From Anarhynchus alexandrinus (lineage: Eukaryota > Chordata > Aves > Charadriiformes > Charadriidae), in NCBI GenBank assembly GCA_008711295.1, contig VUYV01000007.1, positions 7,620,007-7,684,006 on the forward strand: 64,000 bases of DNA. The letters are read 5' to 3'. Below, in pieces: positions 46,641-57,205 of this stretch (the first letter of the stretch is position 1; every line of letters starts with the position of its first letter). Under the pieces are notes generated by a model. It did no database searches. It was given only the letters and a program-made list of their open reading frames with translations, and was not told where the DNA came from. Made by a program: the position numbers and the translations under genes.

Positions 46641-48469
46641 CCATCTCATGCAAGCGCTTGGTCAGCCTGTGCGCTCCAAAGCTGTGCAGATCAGAGTTGT
46701 GGATTGAGATCAGGATCAGACATCCTTGATGCATGCTGTGATCAGACCAAAGTCTGTTTTCACCCGTTGCTTGTGCAGACACAGGGTACATGCTTGCAAG
46801 GAGGCTGGTGTGGTAGGGATGGAGCGGAGGAGCTACAACGCCGGGTCCTGACCCGGCTCATTGCAGCAGGTCATGGCAGTGGTCCTGCAAACTGTCTGGA
46901 CTGCAACAGCAAGATGCTGAAGGCCTTTGACTAAAAGGGAGCAAAGCAGGGCAAAAACCTTCCGTATGAACTAACACTGCAGTAAATTAATAATATATAA
47001 CTCATATATACTTACTATCTCATACCATTAAAAATAAGCATGTGCCCAGCTGTACTTGGTTGAAAACATCATTTTCTTGTATATAAGATGAAAACAATTT
47101 CAAGCCCACCTGATTTCTAGGAAATTTGGATGCGAGTTAGATATCACAGAAGAAATCCAGTGTGAGGAAGAACAGCGCACTTCGATCCTGATATCTAATG
47201 CATCAAATGCTGATGGGGTCATCGCCACCTGGGGGGAAAAAACACTTTTCCTGGGTCTGAAAGGCAATTCTGAGTCCTCCAAATGATGGGCTGGCTCTTA
47301 TTTTAATGCAGTCGTATATGTATTTTAAGCAACGTTTATTAGCGAAGTGCTTCATGCAGAAAGATGCACCTGGGTTTGATTTATGTTACATGAGAAATGT
47401 CTTGGCCGAGGCAAAAAGCACAGAATTGGGGAGGGAGAGGGGGGGAACAAAATGAAATTTTTCTTTTATTGTGCATAATGAGATGTTTGCTCTGTGACAA
47501 TTGTATAAGTGGTTTCATGTTAGTGGGTTCAAAACAAATCTATGAATACAGCGTGTATTTTAAAATTCCTTGTTTTGCCCTGTGAATGAGTCTTCTAAAA
47601 AAGTCCGTGACCAGGAGCCAGAGCCAGCTCGCTCTTAGCCCGGGTTCAGTCCATAGTAGCTCCCTCGATTTTGGGGAAGTTCCTCTGGACTTACCTCATT
47701 AGCTAAAACAAGCCTTTTTCCTCCTCCATCCCCCCTCCTGGATGTGTGTGCTCTATAGGGAATGTGTGTAATGTTTCGCAGTGATATTTGGATGCTAAAG
47801 GCGGGCGCGCTGGTACCCTTCTTGCTGGAATAAAGCACGCTGCGGATGCACGGGAGTGACCTGCTTGTATAGAGGATGCTTTGGGGTGTTTTCCCCAAGG
47901 AAAGATCTGCAAAAAGCCATGCACATGCTTCCCTTCAGGAAGCAAAATCCATGCCTGTGCCGAAGCCTTGGCAGCACTGGGAGGGTGATGGGGGGAACTG
48001 GGATGCCGGGCACGAGCATCCCCATCAGCCTGGACCAGTTGACCCATGGGGAGCCGTGTTCAGGCTCGGTGGGGCAGGCTGGAGGCAAGCCGGGCAAAAG
48101 CAGTGTTTTTCAGCCCTTTCATTCTGGTTTTCATCAAAATGGGCCTTTGCTGAAATTGCACAGGCCTTTGGAGAGCTTCTGGTCCAAACTGGTGTGCATT
48201 ATTATATACCATGTTTCCATAGGATATTGGACATCGTGAGAGCAAAACCATGGATGGGAGGTTGTCCGTGCCACGCGGAGCAGCAGTGCAGGGCACAGCT
48301 GTAACCCAGTGATGCCAAGAAATGTTTGTTCCCTTCTGGGGCTGAAAAAGAGAGATAGAAAAAGATGTTAAATACGAGTAATTGAAAACTGCGCAGGCTT
48401 TATTGCAAACAATGTCAAAAAGTTGGTGTAGCCCCACTATTGCTGTCCGCAAAAGCCAAATTGACTTTT
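46641..48469. other. non-coding stretch, no gene recognised
   Basis: 46,940-47,110 is strongly AT-rich. 47,610-47,700 has words faintly like an old SINE but nothing I can assign. Frames of 127-142 codons at 47,856-48,304 overlap in different phases and lack domains. Confidence 0.5.
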
Positions 48470-48790
48470 CAGAGGCAGTTCGCAGTCATTGCCGTAAATA
48501 AACGTGTGCTCGTCCAGGGGCTGCTCCGTTCGGAGCTGCTTGGATGGCGTCCAGTCCAGGGGTTTTATTGCAATTCCACTTGATTGCCGAGATTAGATGA
48601 CGACTCATTCTCTACGCTTGCGGAGCTCCAGGAATAATCGTCGCAACGTGAAAAATGTCAATCGGTCTCGGGCTATGGAAAGTCGTATTGACCTCAGAGT
48701 GGGGTTTCAAATATTACACCCGCTGCTGTCAGAGGAGAGCAAAGCAGATAATCCTCTCAGCTTTTTATCCTTACAAATTGGGAGAATGCT
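48470..48790. promoter_or_regulatory. candidate conserved non-coding element
   Basis: A block of balanced, repeat-free sequence, with words such as GCCGTAAATAAACGTG, TTTTATTGCAATTCCAC and AATAATCGTCGCAACGTG. It includes CpGs although AT-rich, which in neutral avian DNA tend to be lost. An 85-codon frame (48,597-48,854) crosses it but runs into a T-tract and has no splice context. I infer a conserved element. Confidence 0.35.
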
Positions 48791-49059
48791 GCTTTTTTTT
48801 TTTGCTTTTTTTTTTTTCTCTTTTTTCTTAACCACGAGACGTGAGCAGACCTGATCACAGATTGGGGGAAAAAGAGGCCAAATTCTCCTTCCACGGGTGG
48901 TGCTGCAGGCAGGAGCAGCCCAGGGGTTTGCCAGGGCAGGGCCTGATCCTGCTCTGCCGCAAATCAGCCCCAGCTGCTTCGGAGGCAGCGAGGTGGCTCT
49001 GGATTTACTCCGGTGTAACCGGGAGCGGGCTGCTGGTGGGGAGGATGTGTGCCTTTGAT
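48791..49059. other. T-tracts and short non-coding spacer
   Basis: Interrupted T-tracts at 48,794-48,830, then about 230 bases of mixed DNA with nothing recognised. Confidence 0.5.
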
Positions 49060-49345
49060 ATTGTAACCTAAAACTGGCAGCTTTCCCTGCTCTGGCAGGA
49101 GTTTAGAAACATTGCCATATGAGCTGGTTTTCCAGAGAGGCCTGAAAATGCAATCCATTATCTGATATTTTGTAGCAGCTTTTTTAATTAAGGCTTTGGC
49201 TAAAGGGCTGATTAAAGAGGTGTGTGGTTTTTTTGTCCTTAGGGACTTGGCACATCCCGGCGTCTGTCACCCTTCTGCAACTACAAGACTCACTTTTCCT
49301 CCTGTGTCATATTCGGAGCGAAGCCTTTTTTTTTTTTTTTTTTTC
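49060..49345. promoter_or_regulatory. candidate conserved non-coding element ending in T-tract
   Basis: AT-rich, repeat-free block containing CATTATCTGATATTTTG, TTTTTTAATTAAGGC and GGGCTGATTAAAG words, all homeodomain- or GATA-like. It ends at a T19 tract (49,326-49,344). No coding frame. Confidence 0.3.
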
Positions 49346-49439
49346 CTTCCCCCCTACCAGAGGTGCAGATAAATCATTATAGTCTCTGCTCAGCTTGTCT
49401 CCTTCTCCTGTAGCCCAACTTCTGTGTGCTACTGGCTGG

Positions 49440-49640
49440 TGCGGCGCGGAGGGGGCGTGAGCAGCGCAGCTCCGTGCCTGTGGTCAGTAATGAAGACTTC
49501 TCTTTTTATACACAGATTACGGAGGAACTGCACAGGGCCAGACGGCAGCTCTTAATTTCCCGACTTTTTAATTTTTGAGCCCGCGGTGAGGAGAATGCAG
49601 CCTTCCCCTCCAGCCCACTTATAATGAGGTGAGTAAACAC
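49440..49640 (+). promoter_or_regulatory. candidate TATA promoter and/or short exon
   Basis: Two readings are possible. As an internal exon, CTTCTCTTTTTATACACAG is a good acceptor, 49,516-49,628 would be 113 bases, and AATGAG followed by GTGAGT at 49,629 is a near-perfect donor. One frame reads ITEELHRARRQLLISRLFNF and then TGA, so it would be untranslated or terminal. As a promoter, TTTTTATA near 49,503 would be the TATA box and the same donor would close a 5' untranslated first exon. A CpG cluster lies just upstream (49,441-49,470). Neither is provable here. Confidence 0.3.
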
Positions 49641-50389
49641 CCTTTTGTCATTTAAGGCTTGTTCCCTGATGTCATGTAAATATTATTTTTGTTTGGTTGA
49701 AGGACAGAGGGGGGAAAGGAGAAGTGCTGTTTGCCACATGTCAGTGTTGGGGGTTTAATACCTCCGCTCCAGTGATTTCCAAGGGTTTGTTCACCTCGGT
49801 AACGCGCCTTGCTGAAGACTCCCGAGTTTTTGCTCTGCAAAGTCCCTTTAACACAACTTTTCTCCCCCCCTCCCCGTTCTTGCTCATTCAATGACTCAGT
49901 GAGGTTTGTCAGAGTTAAAAAATGATGCTCCTTTGCTGCAAAGTATTTGGGCTATTTGTGTCATCCCAGAAACTTTAAAAGAAAAATCATTGCCATCCCC
50001 TTCCCCCCGCCCCCAACCAAGGCTAAATCTGCCCCCGCTGTGCAGCTGGCGATGCCAGGAGGTCCCCCCCACCCCGGGCTGGGGGCTGCTCCCGGTACCC
50101 CCCCGGAGAACCGGGCTCCGCTTGCCTCCTGTCATCGGCTGCGGTGATCCCACCTCTCCCGGGGAAAGTGTCGCCTCTGCCCCGACGGGGTGACCCCCCG
50201 GGAGATAAAGAGTTAATGCAGCTCCTCCACCCCCCCACCCCGACTTCAGCTGCAAAAAATATGAAGTGAGGATAGATCTGCTCATCTGCTGAGCAGAGAA
50301 GTTGCCTTTGATGTCGGTCCTTCCTTTCCTCCTTCTCCTTTTTTTTTTCTCCCCCCNGGGACACCGTGGGGTGCTGGCATCTCCCCACC
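49641..50389. other. non-coding stretch leading into CpG island
   Basis: AT-rich to about 49,980, then C-rich (50,000-50,240) with several C-runs. There are frames on both strands but no gene is recognised. A C-run at 50,351-50,356 abuts an undetermined base at 50,357. Confidence 0.5.
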
Positions 50390-50690
50390 CGTTTGCTCCC
50401 CGCCGCCCCACTCCCGGGATGTGCATCCCCCCGGGAGCGCTCCCGACGGTCCCGGAGGAGGGGGGGGGGGTCACGGACGACTTCGGCGGGGACCGGGGAC
50501 CAGAGGAGCAGTGTCGCCAACGAGCTGTCACCTCGGGTGGCCCGAGCCCGCTTTACCGCACGGCGGTGGGGAGGGCAGAGCCCCGTTGTGTTGCTTTTTT
50601 GGGGGTGGGGAAGCGGAGGGGGGGGGGATTAACCCCTTTTCGCCGCCGCCGAAGAAACGCGCTGCTGCCGCTTTAAGGCAGAAGTCCCTT
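50390..50690. promoter_or_regulatory. CpG island with G-quadruplex motif
   Basis: I count about 30 CpG dinucleotides in roughly 290 bases, by far the densest run in the window. It includes an 11-base G run (50,460-50,470). At 50,601-50,627 there is G5-T-G4-AAGCGGA-G10, which satisfies the canonical G-quadruplex pattern. It ends in GCTGCCGCTTTAAGGCAG. This is a strong candidate promoter of an unidentified gene. Direction of transcription cannot be told. Confidence 0.5.
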
Positions 50691-50796
50691 TAAGTGACTT
50701 TCCATTTGCCGCTTTGGAGAGCTGAGAATTCGGTTTCCCAGATTTCCTTTGAATTGTGTGCAGTAGTTAGAGGGAGTTTAAAAAAAAAAAAAAGAA

Positions 50797-50897
50797 NNNN
50801 NNNNNNNNNNNNNNNNNNNNNNNNNNNNNNNNNNNNNNNNNNNNNNNNNNNNNNNNNNNNNNNNNNNNNNNNNNNNNNNNNNNNNNNNNNNNNNNNN
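50797..50897. other. assembly gap (101 N)
   Basis: A run of 101 undetermined bases. Both flanks contain GTTTAAAAAAAAAAAA followed by GAA, so the two contigs may overlap in an A-tract and the true gap may be small or absent. Confidence 0.99.
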
Positions 50898-50903
50898 AAG
50901 TTT

Positions 50904-50935
<32 letters not shown>

Positions 50936-53900
50936 ACACAACTACTGTACATTCGGGAAACCTTCGGCAGCAATAAGAAGGGAAAAGGGGGGAAAAAACC
51001 CTAAGGTTTACGGAAAAAACTGAGATTTAGGGGAAAAACTGAGATTTAGGGGGGGAAAAGTCATCTGCTACCGTTTCCTTTTGCCTTCCTATTGCTGTTC
51101 CCTTCTCCCTGCGTGAGGAGCGGAGGAACGGGACAGTGGCGATGGGGACNGGCAGCGGCGTGTGCGCACCCACCCGCGGCGGGCACCGATGGGGTTAACA
51201 GCCCTCACCAGCTGGGGAGCATCATAAATTGCAGCCGTGCCCCACCAAATTAATTTGCACTTTCTTTTCCTAATGTTTGCTCTGGGAAGAACAAAAAAAA
51301 AAAAAAAGGAAAAAGAGGGGGGGAAAAAGCCCCTAAATAAATAAGCAGCCTGGAAGGGGGCTGGGGGAAGGCTCTGTTTCCTCAATTAGCTGGGACTTGC
51401 CTTCTCTTGACGAACGGAAGGCAGCGCGTTTTAGCCTCTGGATTTGTGGAGCTTTCTCAAAGTGCCAAGTCTGGTTATACGGGGACTTTGGAGGGTTAGG
51501 TGGAGGAATCTGAGTCGCGCTCTGCTCCGTTAACTCCTTCGGGGCTGAGTGCCTTTGGGAACCTGGGCCTGGCAGCGCAAAACAAATGGGCAACCCCGTA
51601 AATAGGGGGGATTTTGGCACCTGACCACTTGGAAGAGGTGGTTCCCCCAGTCCAGACCTCACCGGACTGGGGGTTCGCTTGTGCAAGGTGCACTGACAGA
51701 GAGATGCTGTGGGGACAGATGGACATTGGGATGAGTTGAGCATATTTGTCATAGTTGTTAGTGGGCGACTTGCAGGACTGGGGTCAAAGAACAACTTTTG
51801 GGGTTGTGCAGAAGGTTGGGATGTATCAGTGGTCCTCGTGCCTGGGGGGAGAGGATGAGGATGTGGTTAACTTGCGTCAACGTGCATGGCAGCACATCAC
51901 ACCTGTGCTGTACCATCCCACACTCTGCAGTATCACTCTCGCGGTCAGCAAACATTGTACGAGCAGTAATGGCAGGAATTGCACCATAAACATACAGTCA
52001 TATTTTGGGATAAATGCAAGAACTGGCTGCACACCGCCGCCAGCCAACAGCTTTGGAGAGAGACATCCTAACCAGGCTGGTGCAGGGAAAATGCTCTCTG
52101 GAAAAATAGAGTTACCCGTGTTGTAAGTCAGCCAGGGTACATGGGGAAATGCCTTCACCTGTATGGGGAAAAAACTCCTGGGCATTTAAAATTCACATCC
52201 CAGTCCTTGGAAAGGAGGCCTTGGCCATGCATGGACGTGGGAATTCTTGATGCGGTTCCTGCTGACCTGCAGTGCCTTTGCCCCGGGGACGTCAGCCCCC
52301 ATCACACCCAGTGCCAGCACGGCTGGAGCCAGCACCCCGTAAAGCCGCTGAGCCTGTGGGCAGCACAGGAGGGGCTCTCACCTGCCTGCGCCTGGCAGGG
52401 AAGCTGCCCGCCTCACAGCCACACTAAGGCTCCTTTACCCCTCATTGGAAGCATAAAGGGGCCTTAAAAAGGAAGCAAAAGGAACTTAAATTTAATTTAC
52501 ACTCACTTAGAGACCTCTTTACATGGCTAGAGGAGCATAAAGGGGCCTTAATGTAGCTGGGAATCAGCCCCTGAAGGTATCTGCGCCTGACTGCTGGGCA
52601 TTCATTTTGCAGAAGCTCACCTCAGGCTGCAATCCAACTTTTAATTCCTCCACCCAGATCAGCCGACGTACGGGGAGCAACAGCATCGGCCCTGGTGGGG
52701 TTAGGTCTCGTTTACATGCACGTAAGTGAAATTGGAGTTGGGTTTCCAAGGAATAACTTGCAGGGAGCATGGTCTTGGCTTGCCAACGCGTTTGAGCCAG
52801 CCTCGGTCTCTCCATCATCCGCTTGGATTAAGTGAAAGGATTTCTCAGTTTAAATTCCCACTCCGGCATGGGAAGGGACTCTCCTCTCCCTCCTGCTGAA
52901 GGGCAGAGGGCTGGGGAAGGGAGGCCGGATGACTTGTGGAGGAGACGGCCGATGGTGTTCCTCGTCGCTTAACACCCACTGGTGTGGATGTGGCTTCCTG
53001 GGAAGTCTGAGCCTGCCCTCGCCTTTCTGTTAGCACAAAGCGAAGATTGACACGCTATGCGCTGCACGGAGGAAACCGCATCCCGGCTGTGCACCCTGGG
53101 AGACACCGCCGAGTTGTTTGGGGTTTGCCTGGTCCCCTATGAATCCCAGCTGCTGCCTGGCCAGAGCCCCTGTGGCAATCACTGCCGAGGTGCTGCTTGT
53201 TTTGAAGCCACACCACAGCCCAGCGAAGGGCAATGGTCCACAAGCCATTTAGCAGCATCCCCCGTGACAGCAGGAATCCCTGTGCCACCCCTGTCACAGG
53301 CTCTCCGCATCCCGGAGGAGCTGGAAGAAGCAGCGTCCAGCTCCAGGTTTGGTGAACCTGAGCCAGGATTCAGGGAAAGTCGGCCCGTGCGGGATGGCAG
53401 GGTGGCTGGGCGGGAAGATTTGGGGCTCATGCGGACTGCCCTGGGCAGCCGCGGCACTCCCGCCTGCCTGCACGCGTGGCGTGAGTTTTCCAGGGTAACA
53501 CTCATCAGGCGTGTGAAAGCCAGGATCTGCCTTTGGACCATCGCCTGAGGGTACTGGGATCCTGCATCTCTGCTTATGTACAGCCCACAAAGACCTCAGA
53601 GCAAAGAGCCTGTGGATGAAGCCACTGGTGGAAGAGGCTGAAACCGAGAACTATCTCAGAAAAGGACAGGACATTTATATCTAAGAAAACCATCCAGATT
53701 CATCACAACTCCCATTCAGAAGGGAATATTCAACCCGGAGCTTTAGGGCTGTAGTTAATGATGAGCAGAGCCAGCATTCCTAGGGGCAGGGTCCTGCTTG
53801 GGGCCGTCCCCCCATCCTTCACTACAGGATGCTCTCAGAGACACGGGGACGGACAAAATCACCTGAGGTCTGACCCTTTCTCACCATTCCCACGCTTGCA

Positions 53901-54075
53901 CAGTCACTGGCATCAGCCCTCTCCACCGCACAGCGGGATGCAGGAGTGTGCATTTTGCTCTATGAAGGATGCACATCCCTCCTTCCTGCGGGGTCCTGCA
54001 AACGTAGGAACGAAAACCAGTAGGGAAGGAGCAGTGGTCATGCTGTCCCCTGTATTTTCTTTTGGGTTTTAATCT
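50898..54075. other. non-coding stretch, no gene recognised
   Basis: No exon identified. A single N lies at 51,150 and an A-tract at about 51,293-51,307. 52,440-52,560 is AT-rich and contains two GCATAAAGGGGCCTTAA words about 80 bases apart (52,451 and 52,527). Frames up to 163 codons (53,057-53,548) lie opposite others and have no domain. Confidence 0.5.
51013..51052. repeat. two-copy 20-bp tandem repeat
   Basis: GAAAAAACTGAGATTTAGGG is followed directly by GAAAAACTGAGATTTAGGGG. A short local duplication next to the 101-N gap; related A/G-rich words lie just upstream. Confidence 0.85.
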
Positions 54076-54097
54076 GTTTGTTTGTTTGTTTGTTTTT
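54076..54097. repeat. (GTTT)n microsatellite
   Basis: Five GTTT units followed by TT. A short simple repeat in an AT-rich setting. Confidence 0.9.
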
Positions 54098-56626
54098 AAT
54101 CTTCGGTTTTAAACGCATTTAGTGGTCACCTGTTCCTGACTTGGCGGGGCCGGCTGGCGGGGAGCGGGGTCGGGAGCGCGGCACACGAGTGCCGGGCGCT
54201 GGCAGGGGCGGCCGGCAGGTATTTGCACTGCGTTTTGGCCTCCTTGCAAGCCGGGCTTCCCCCGTGCCAACCCTTGTTGCCTGCCCACCTGCCTTCCAGG
54301 CAGCGCTCTGAAATCCTCCTGGCACCGACTCCTCCTCCTCTCGCGGCTCTGCCCGCCGGCGAGGTCTTTTCCATCCCTGCGTTACCCACCAGCTCTGCCC
54401 CAGTGCCCCGTGCGTGGGACGGACTGCTGGAGCCCACGGGAGGGGGCTGGGCATGGTCACGTCCCCCGGTGCAACGCGCAGCGAACTGCAGGACCCAAAC
54501 CAGCTCATCCTCCCTGTGCATCGTGCATCGATAGAGATCTCCTTCAGAAGGCATGTGAAAAATGCAGCCGCGGGCGACCATCAGTGTCCCCTTAAAAAAA
54601 AAAAGGAGCCTGGTCTATTTTTGGTTTGAATCTGCTGCTTTTTAATTAAGGCAAACCGCCTGCTCCCTCCCCGTGGCCGTGCGGAGCCGCCCGGACAAAC
54701 GGGGTGGCAGGAATTATTTAACGCCCCTTCCTGTCAAGCTGTCATGTTTAATTAGCACCCTCCCGCCCCAGCCCAGGTTAAAACCAGGCTGCAATAACAC
54801 CGGGTGCTGGCCGGGGGCTTCCCGCTCAGCAACACCTCCAAAATACCTCCCTGGGAGGCAAGTGTAAGGGGACCCACGTGTTTCTCCCTGCGTGGCACCA
54901 GGCGTTAACGTTCCTTCTTAGCCGGACTGTGCCGTTGCAGTCGGGACTCCTCAAACGAAGGGCTGGCTGCAGACTCAGAGTTGGAGACACCCGGTAGCCC
55001 TGCAAGGGGAAAAGGTTCTCTGGTCCCGTACAGCCGCGGGGGGGTGATAAGCTAAAGCAGCTTCGTGGCTCTGCCCACCACATCTGCAGCCGTGCAGCCA
55101 AGGGATGCCAACTGCTCCCGTAGATGTCTCCTGCCAGCCCGGAGGTGTTTGGGCAATGCTGATGGGTTCATTTGCTGCCGACTGGCTGGTGTTGCCTCTC
55201 CTAGGATCTCCCTGGATTGGGCATCACCTACCCCGGGCAGATGCAGAAAGCTGGCCGAAAGCACGGACCCTGAAAAGCCTGGGATCTTCAGAGGAAGAGG
55301 AGGAGGAGGCAGGCTGGGAGCAGGGATGCGCATGGAGAGGATGCAGAGGGGGGTTCAGAGCAACCTCTCCTCCCTCCCGGGGCCCGCAGGAGCTGCTGCC
55401 GGGGGTCACCACTGGCACTGCCTTCAACCGAGTCCCCTGTCCACCCCCCCCAGCCTGGGGGAATGATCTTCATACGCCAGCGCTGAGCTGCAGAGGATGG
55501 GGAGGAACCCTGTGCTCTCCTGGTACTTATCAGCGGCCAGGAAACAAATTTTTCTAATTGACAGCAAACCACAGCGTTTTACAGAGCGCAGAGAAGGCCA
55601 GCGGTCTATCAGGCGTACTGTGAAACCGGAGCGGGACAACATCCAGCCCCGATGGATAGAGCGGAGCTGACCTGCCTCGGCCGGCTCCGGTCCAATAACT
55701 CACTCCTGTTTGCATTTAATTACAAACGCTAAAAAAGCCCTTTCTTTTCACAACAACAAAGCCTTGAACCACACTTCAAAGTTGGGTTTCTGGGACAGTT
55801 GCATACCTTTTAAAAATAGCCCTCTGAGCGGTGCCAAGTGCTAAATGGATTGCAGAGGGCAGGTCCCCCACGTGGGGCTTCAAACAGCCCAGGCAGCACC
55901 GCTGCCTGCGACTGCTGCTGCCTGCGACTGCTGCCGCTCCCCCGAGACCCTCCTGAAGGGGGTCCACGAGTTGCACGATGCTGCGGCTCTGCTTGCCTTC
56001 TCCTGGGCTTTTCCTCACGGGCGTTGCAAGTTGGGAGATGGCAAGGCTGCAGCTGCCAGGCAAAGCCCTCAGAGGGTGTTCGGGAACAGCGTGGAAGCGC
56101 CCACCTGAGCTGACACCCCCGTGGTGCCATTCGGGAGGCAGCGGTTTATCATCTGGGAAGTTATAACTGGAATATTCCTGGCAAGGAAAAGGCTGGAGGG
56201 GAAACTGAGGCAGCGCTGGTTCAGGTCTGGGTGTCCTCCCACCCTGTCCCTGTCTCCGCTGGGACCCTTCTGGCTTCCCAGGAGTCTCCTGACCCTTCAG
56301 CCCAACTTTGGTCATGCTTGTGGTCAAGTGTCCTCAGAGCTGATGGCAGGGCCAGCTGTAGTTTAGGGTCTTTTTACTCTAAAACAAGGAATTCTGCTCC
56401 CCTGAACATTTTTCTAAGCATCAACTGAGTTGATTTTCTCCCTTGTCCATTGTCGATGCAGAAATCGTGATATACAGAGTGGGAAAAGAGGGGGTCTGTA
56501 GCAGAGGGCAGAGTTCTCACGGCGATTAACCGGGATAAACACAAATCCACCCAGCAGCACTGAGGTGCCCTGGCTTGGAGCATCCTCATCCCTTCCTCAA
56601 CCTCCCTTGGCAGCGCTGCTGCCGTG
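54098..56626. other. non-coding stretch, no gene recognised
   Basis: GC-rich at 54,140-54,490 and 55,050-55,460, with frames on both strands and no domain. A 16-bp unit CTGCCTGCGACTGCTG is directly repeated at about 55,902-55,934. 55,690-55,760 is AT-rich. A possible reverse MIR trace (GGGGAAACTGAGGCA) is near 56,200. Confidence 0.5.
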
Positions 56627-56631
56627 CTCAG
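56627..56631. repeat. 5-bp target-site duplication, left copy
   Basis: CTCAG immediately before the LTR, matched exactly by CTCAG at 57,201-57,205. A 5-bp duplication is what ERVL-class integrases usually produce. Confidence 0.85.
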
Positions 56632-57200
56632 TGTCCTGGTTTCCGCTGGGATAGAGTTAACTTTCTCACTAGCAGCTGGTGTAGCGCTACATGTTGGATT
56701 TGGGATGGGAAATAGTGTTGGTAGCATGCTGGTGGTTTTGGTTGTTGCGAGGCAGTCAAGGCCTTTTCTGCTCCTCACACCTCCCGGCCAGTGAGCAGGC
56801 TGGGGGGCACAAGAAGTTGGGAGGGGACACAGCCGGGACAGCTGATCCCATCTGACCAAAGGGCTGTTCCATACCATGTGACGTTGTTCTCGGTATATGA
56901 AGCTGGGGGAAGAAGGAATGGGGGGGTGTTTGGAGTTACGGCGTTTGTCTTCCCAAGTCACCATTACGCAAGATGGAGCCCTGCTGTCCTATAGATGGCT
57001 GAACACCGATGGGAAGCAGTGAATGAATTCCTTGTTTTGCTTTGCTTGCGTGTGCTCAGCTTTTGCTCTACCTATTCAACTGCCCTTATCTCAACCCACA
57101 AGTTTCTTCTCATTTTTACTCTTCTGATTCTGTCCCCCATCCCACCGAGGGGGGAGTGAGCTTCCTGGTCCTAGTTGTTGGCTGGGGTTAAACCACGATA
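56632..57200 (+). mobile_element. solo LTR of an avian ERVL-like endogenous retrovirus
   Basis: A 569-bp complete LTR. It begins TGTCCTGGTTTCCGCTGGGA, a start known from a widespread avian LTR family, and ends GGGGTTAAACCACGATA, where the family normally ends in CA. The U3-like part has a CRE-like TGACGT at 56,879-56,884 and a TATA-like TATATGA at 56,894-56,900, which places the expected start of R near 56,925. No internal retroviral sequence adjoins either end, so it is a solo LTR left by recombination between two LTRs. It carries no genes. The LTR may retain promoter activity but nothing shows that it does. Confidence 0.93.
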
Positions 57201-57205
57201 CTCAG
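57201..57205. repeat. 5-bp target-site duplication, right copy
   Basis: CTCAG immediately after the LTR, identical to the left copy at 56,627-56,631. It fixes the right boundary of the insertion at 57,200. Confidence 0.85.

Noticed and set aside
48597..48854. 85-codon basic peptide (RSSRNNRRNVKNVNRSR region)
   Set aside because: The C-terminal part is coded by T-tracts, no splice sites flank it, and the block looks like a non-coding element.
51000..51060. TTAGGG-like words suggesting telomeric repeat
   Set aside because: Only two GATTTAGGG words inside a 20-bp duplication. There is no TTAGGG array.
55902..55934. 16-bp direct repeat as a possible functional element
   Set aside because: Only two copies in CTG-rich DNA; slippage explains it.
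54673..57200. A full endogenous retrovirus around the LTR
   Set aside because: No primer-binding site, polypurine tract or gag/pol/env-like frame adjoins the LTR on either side, and both target duplications abut it directly, so it is solo.
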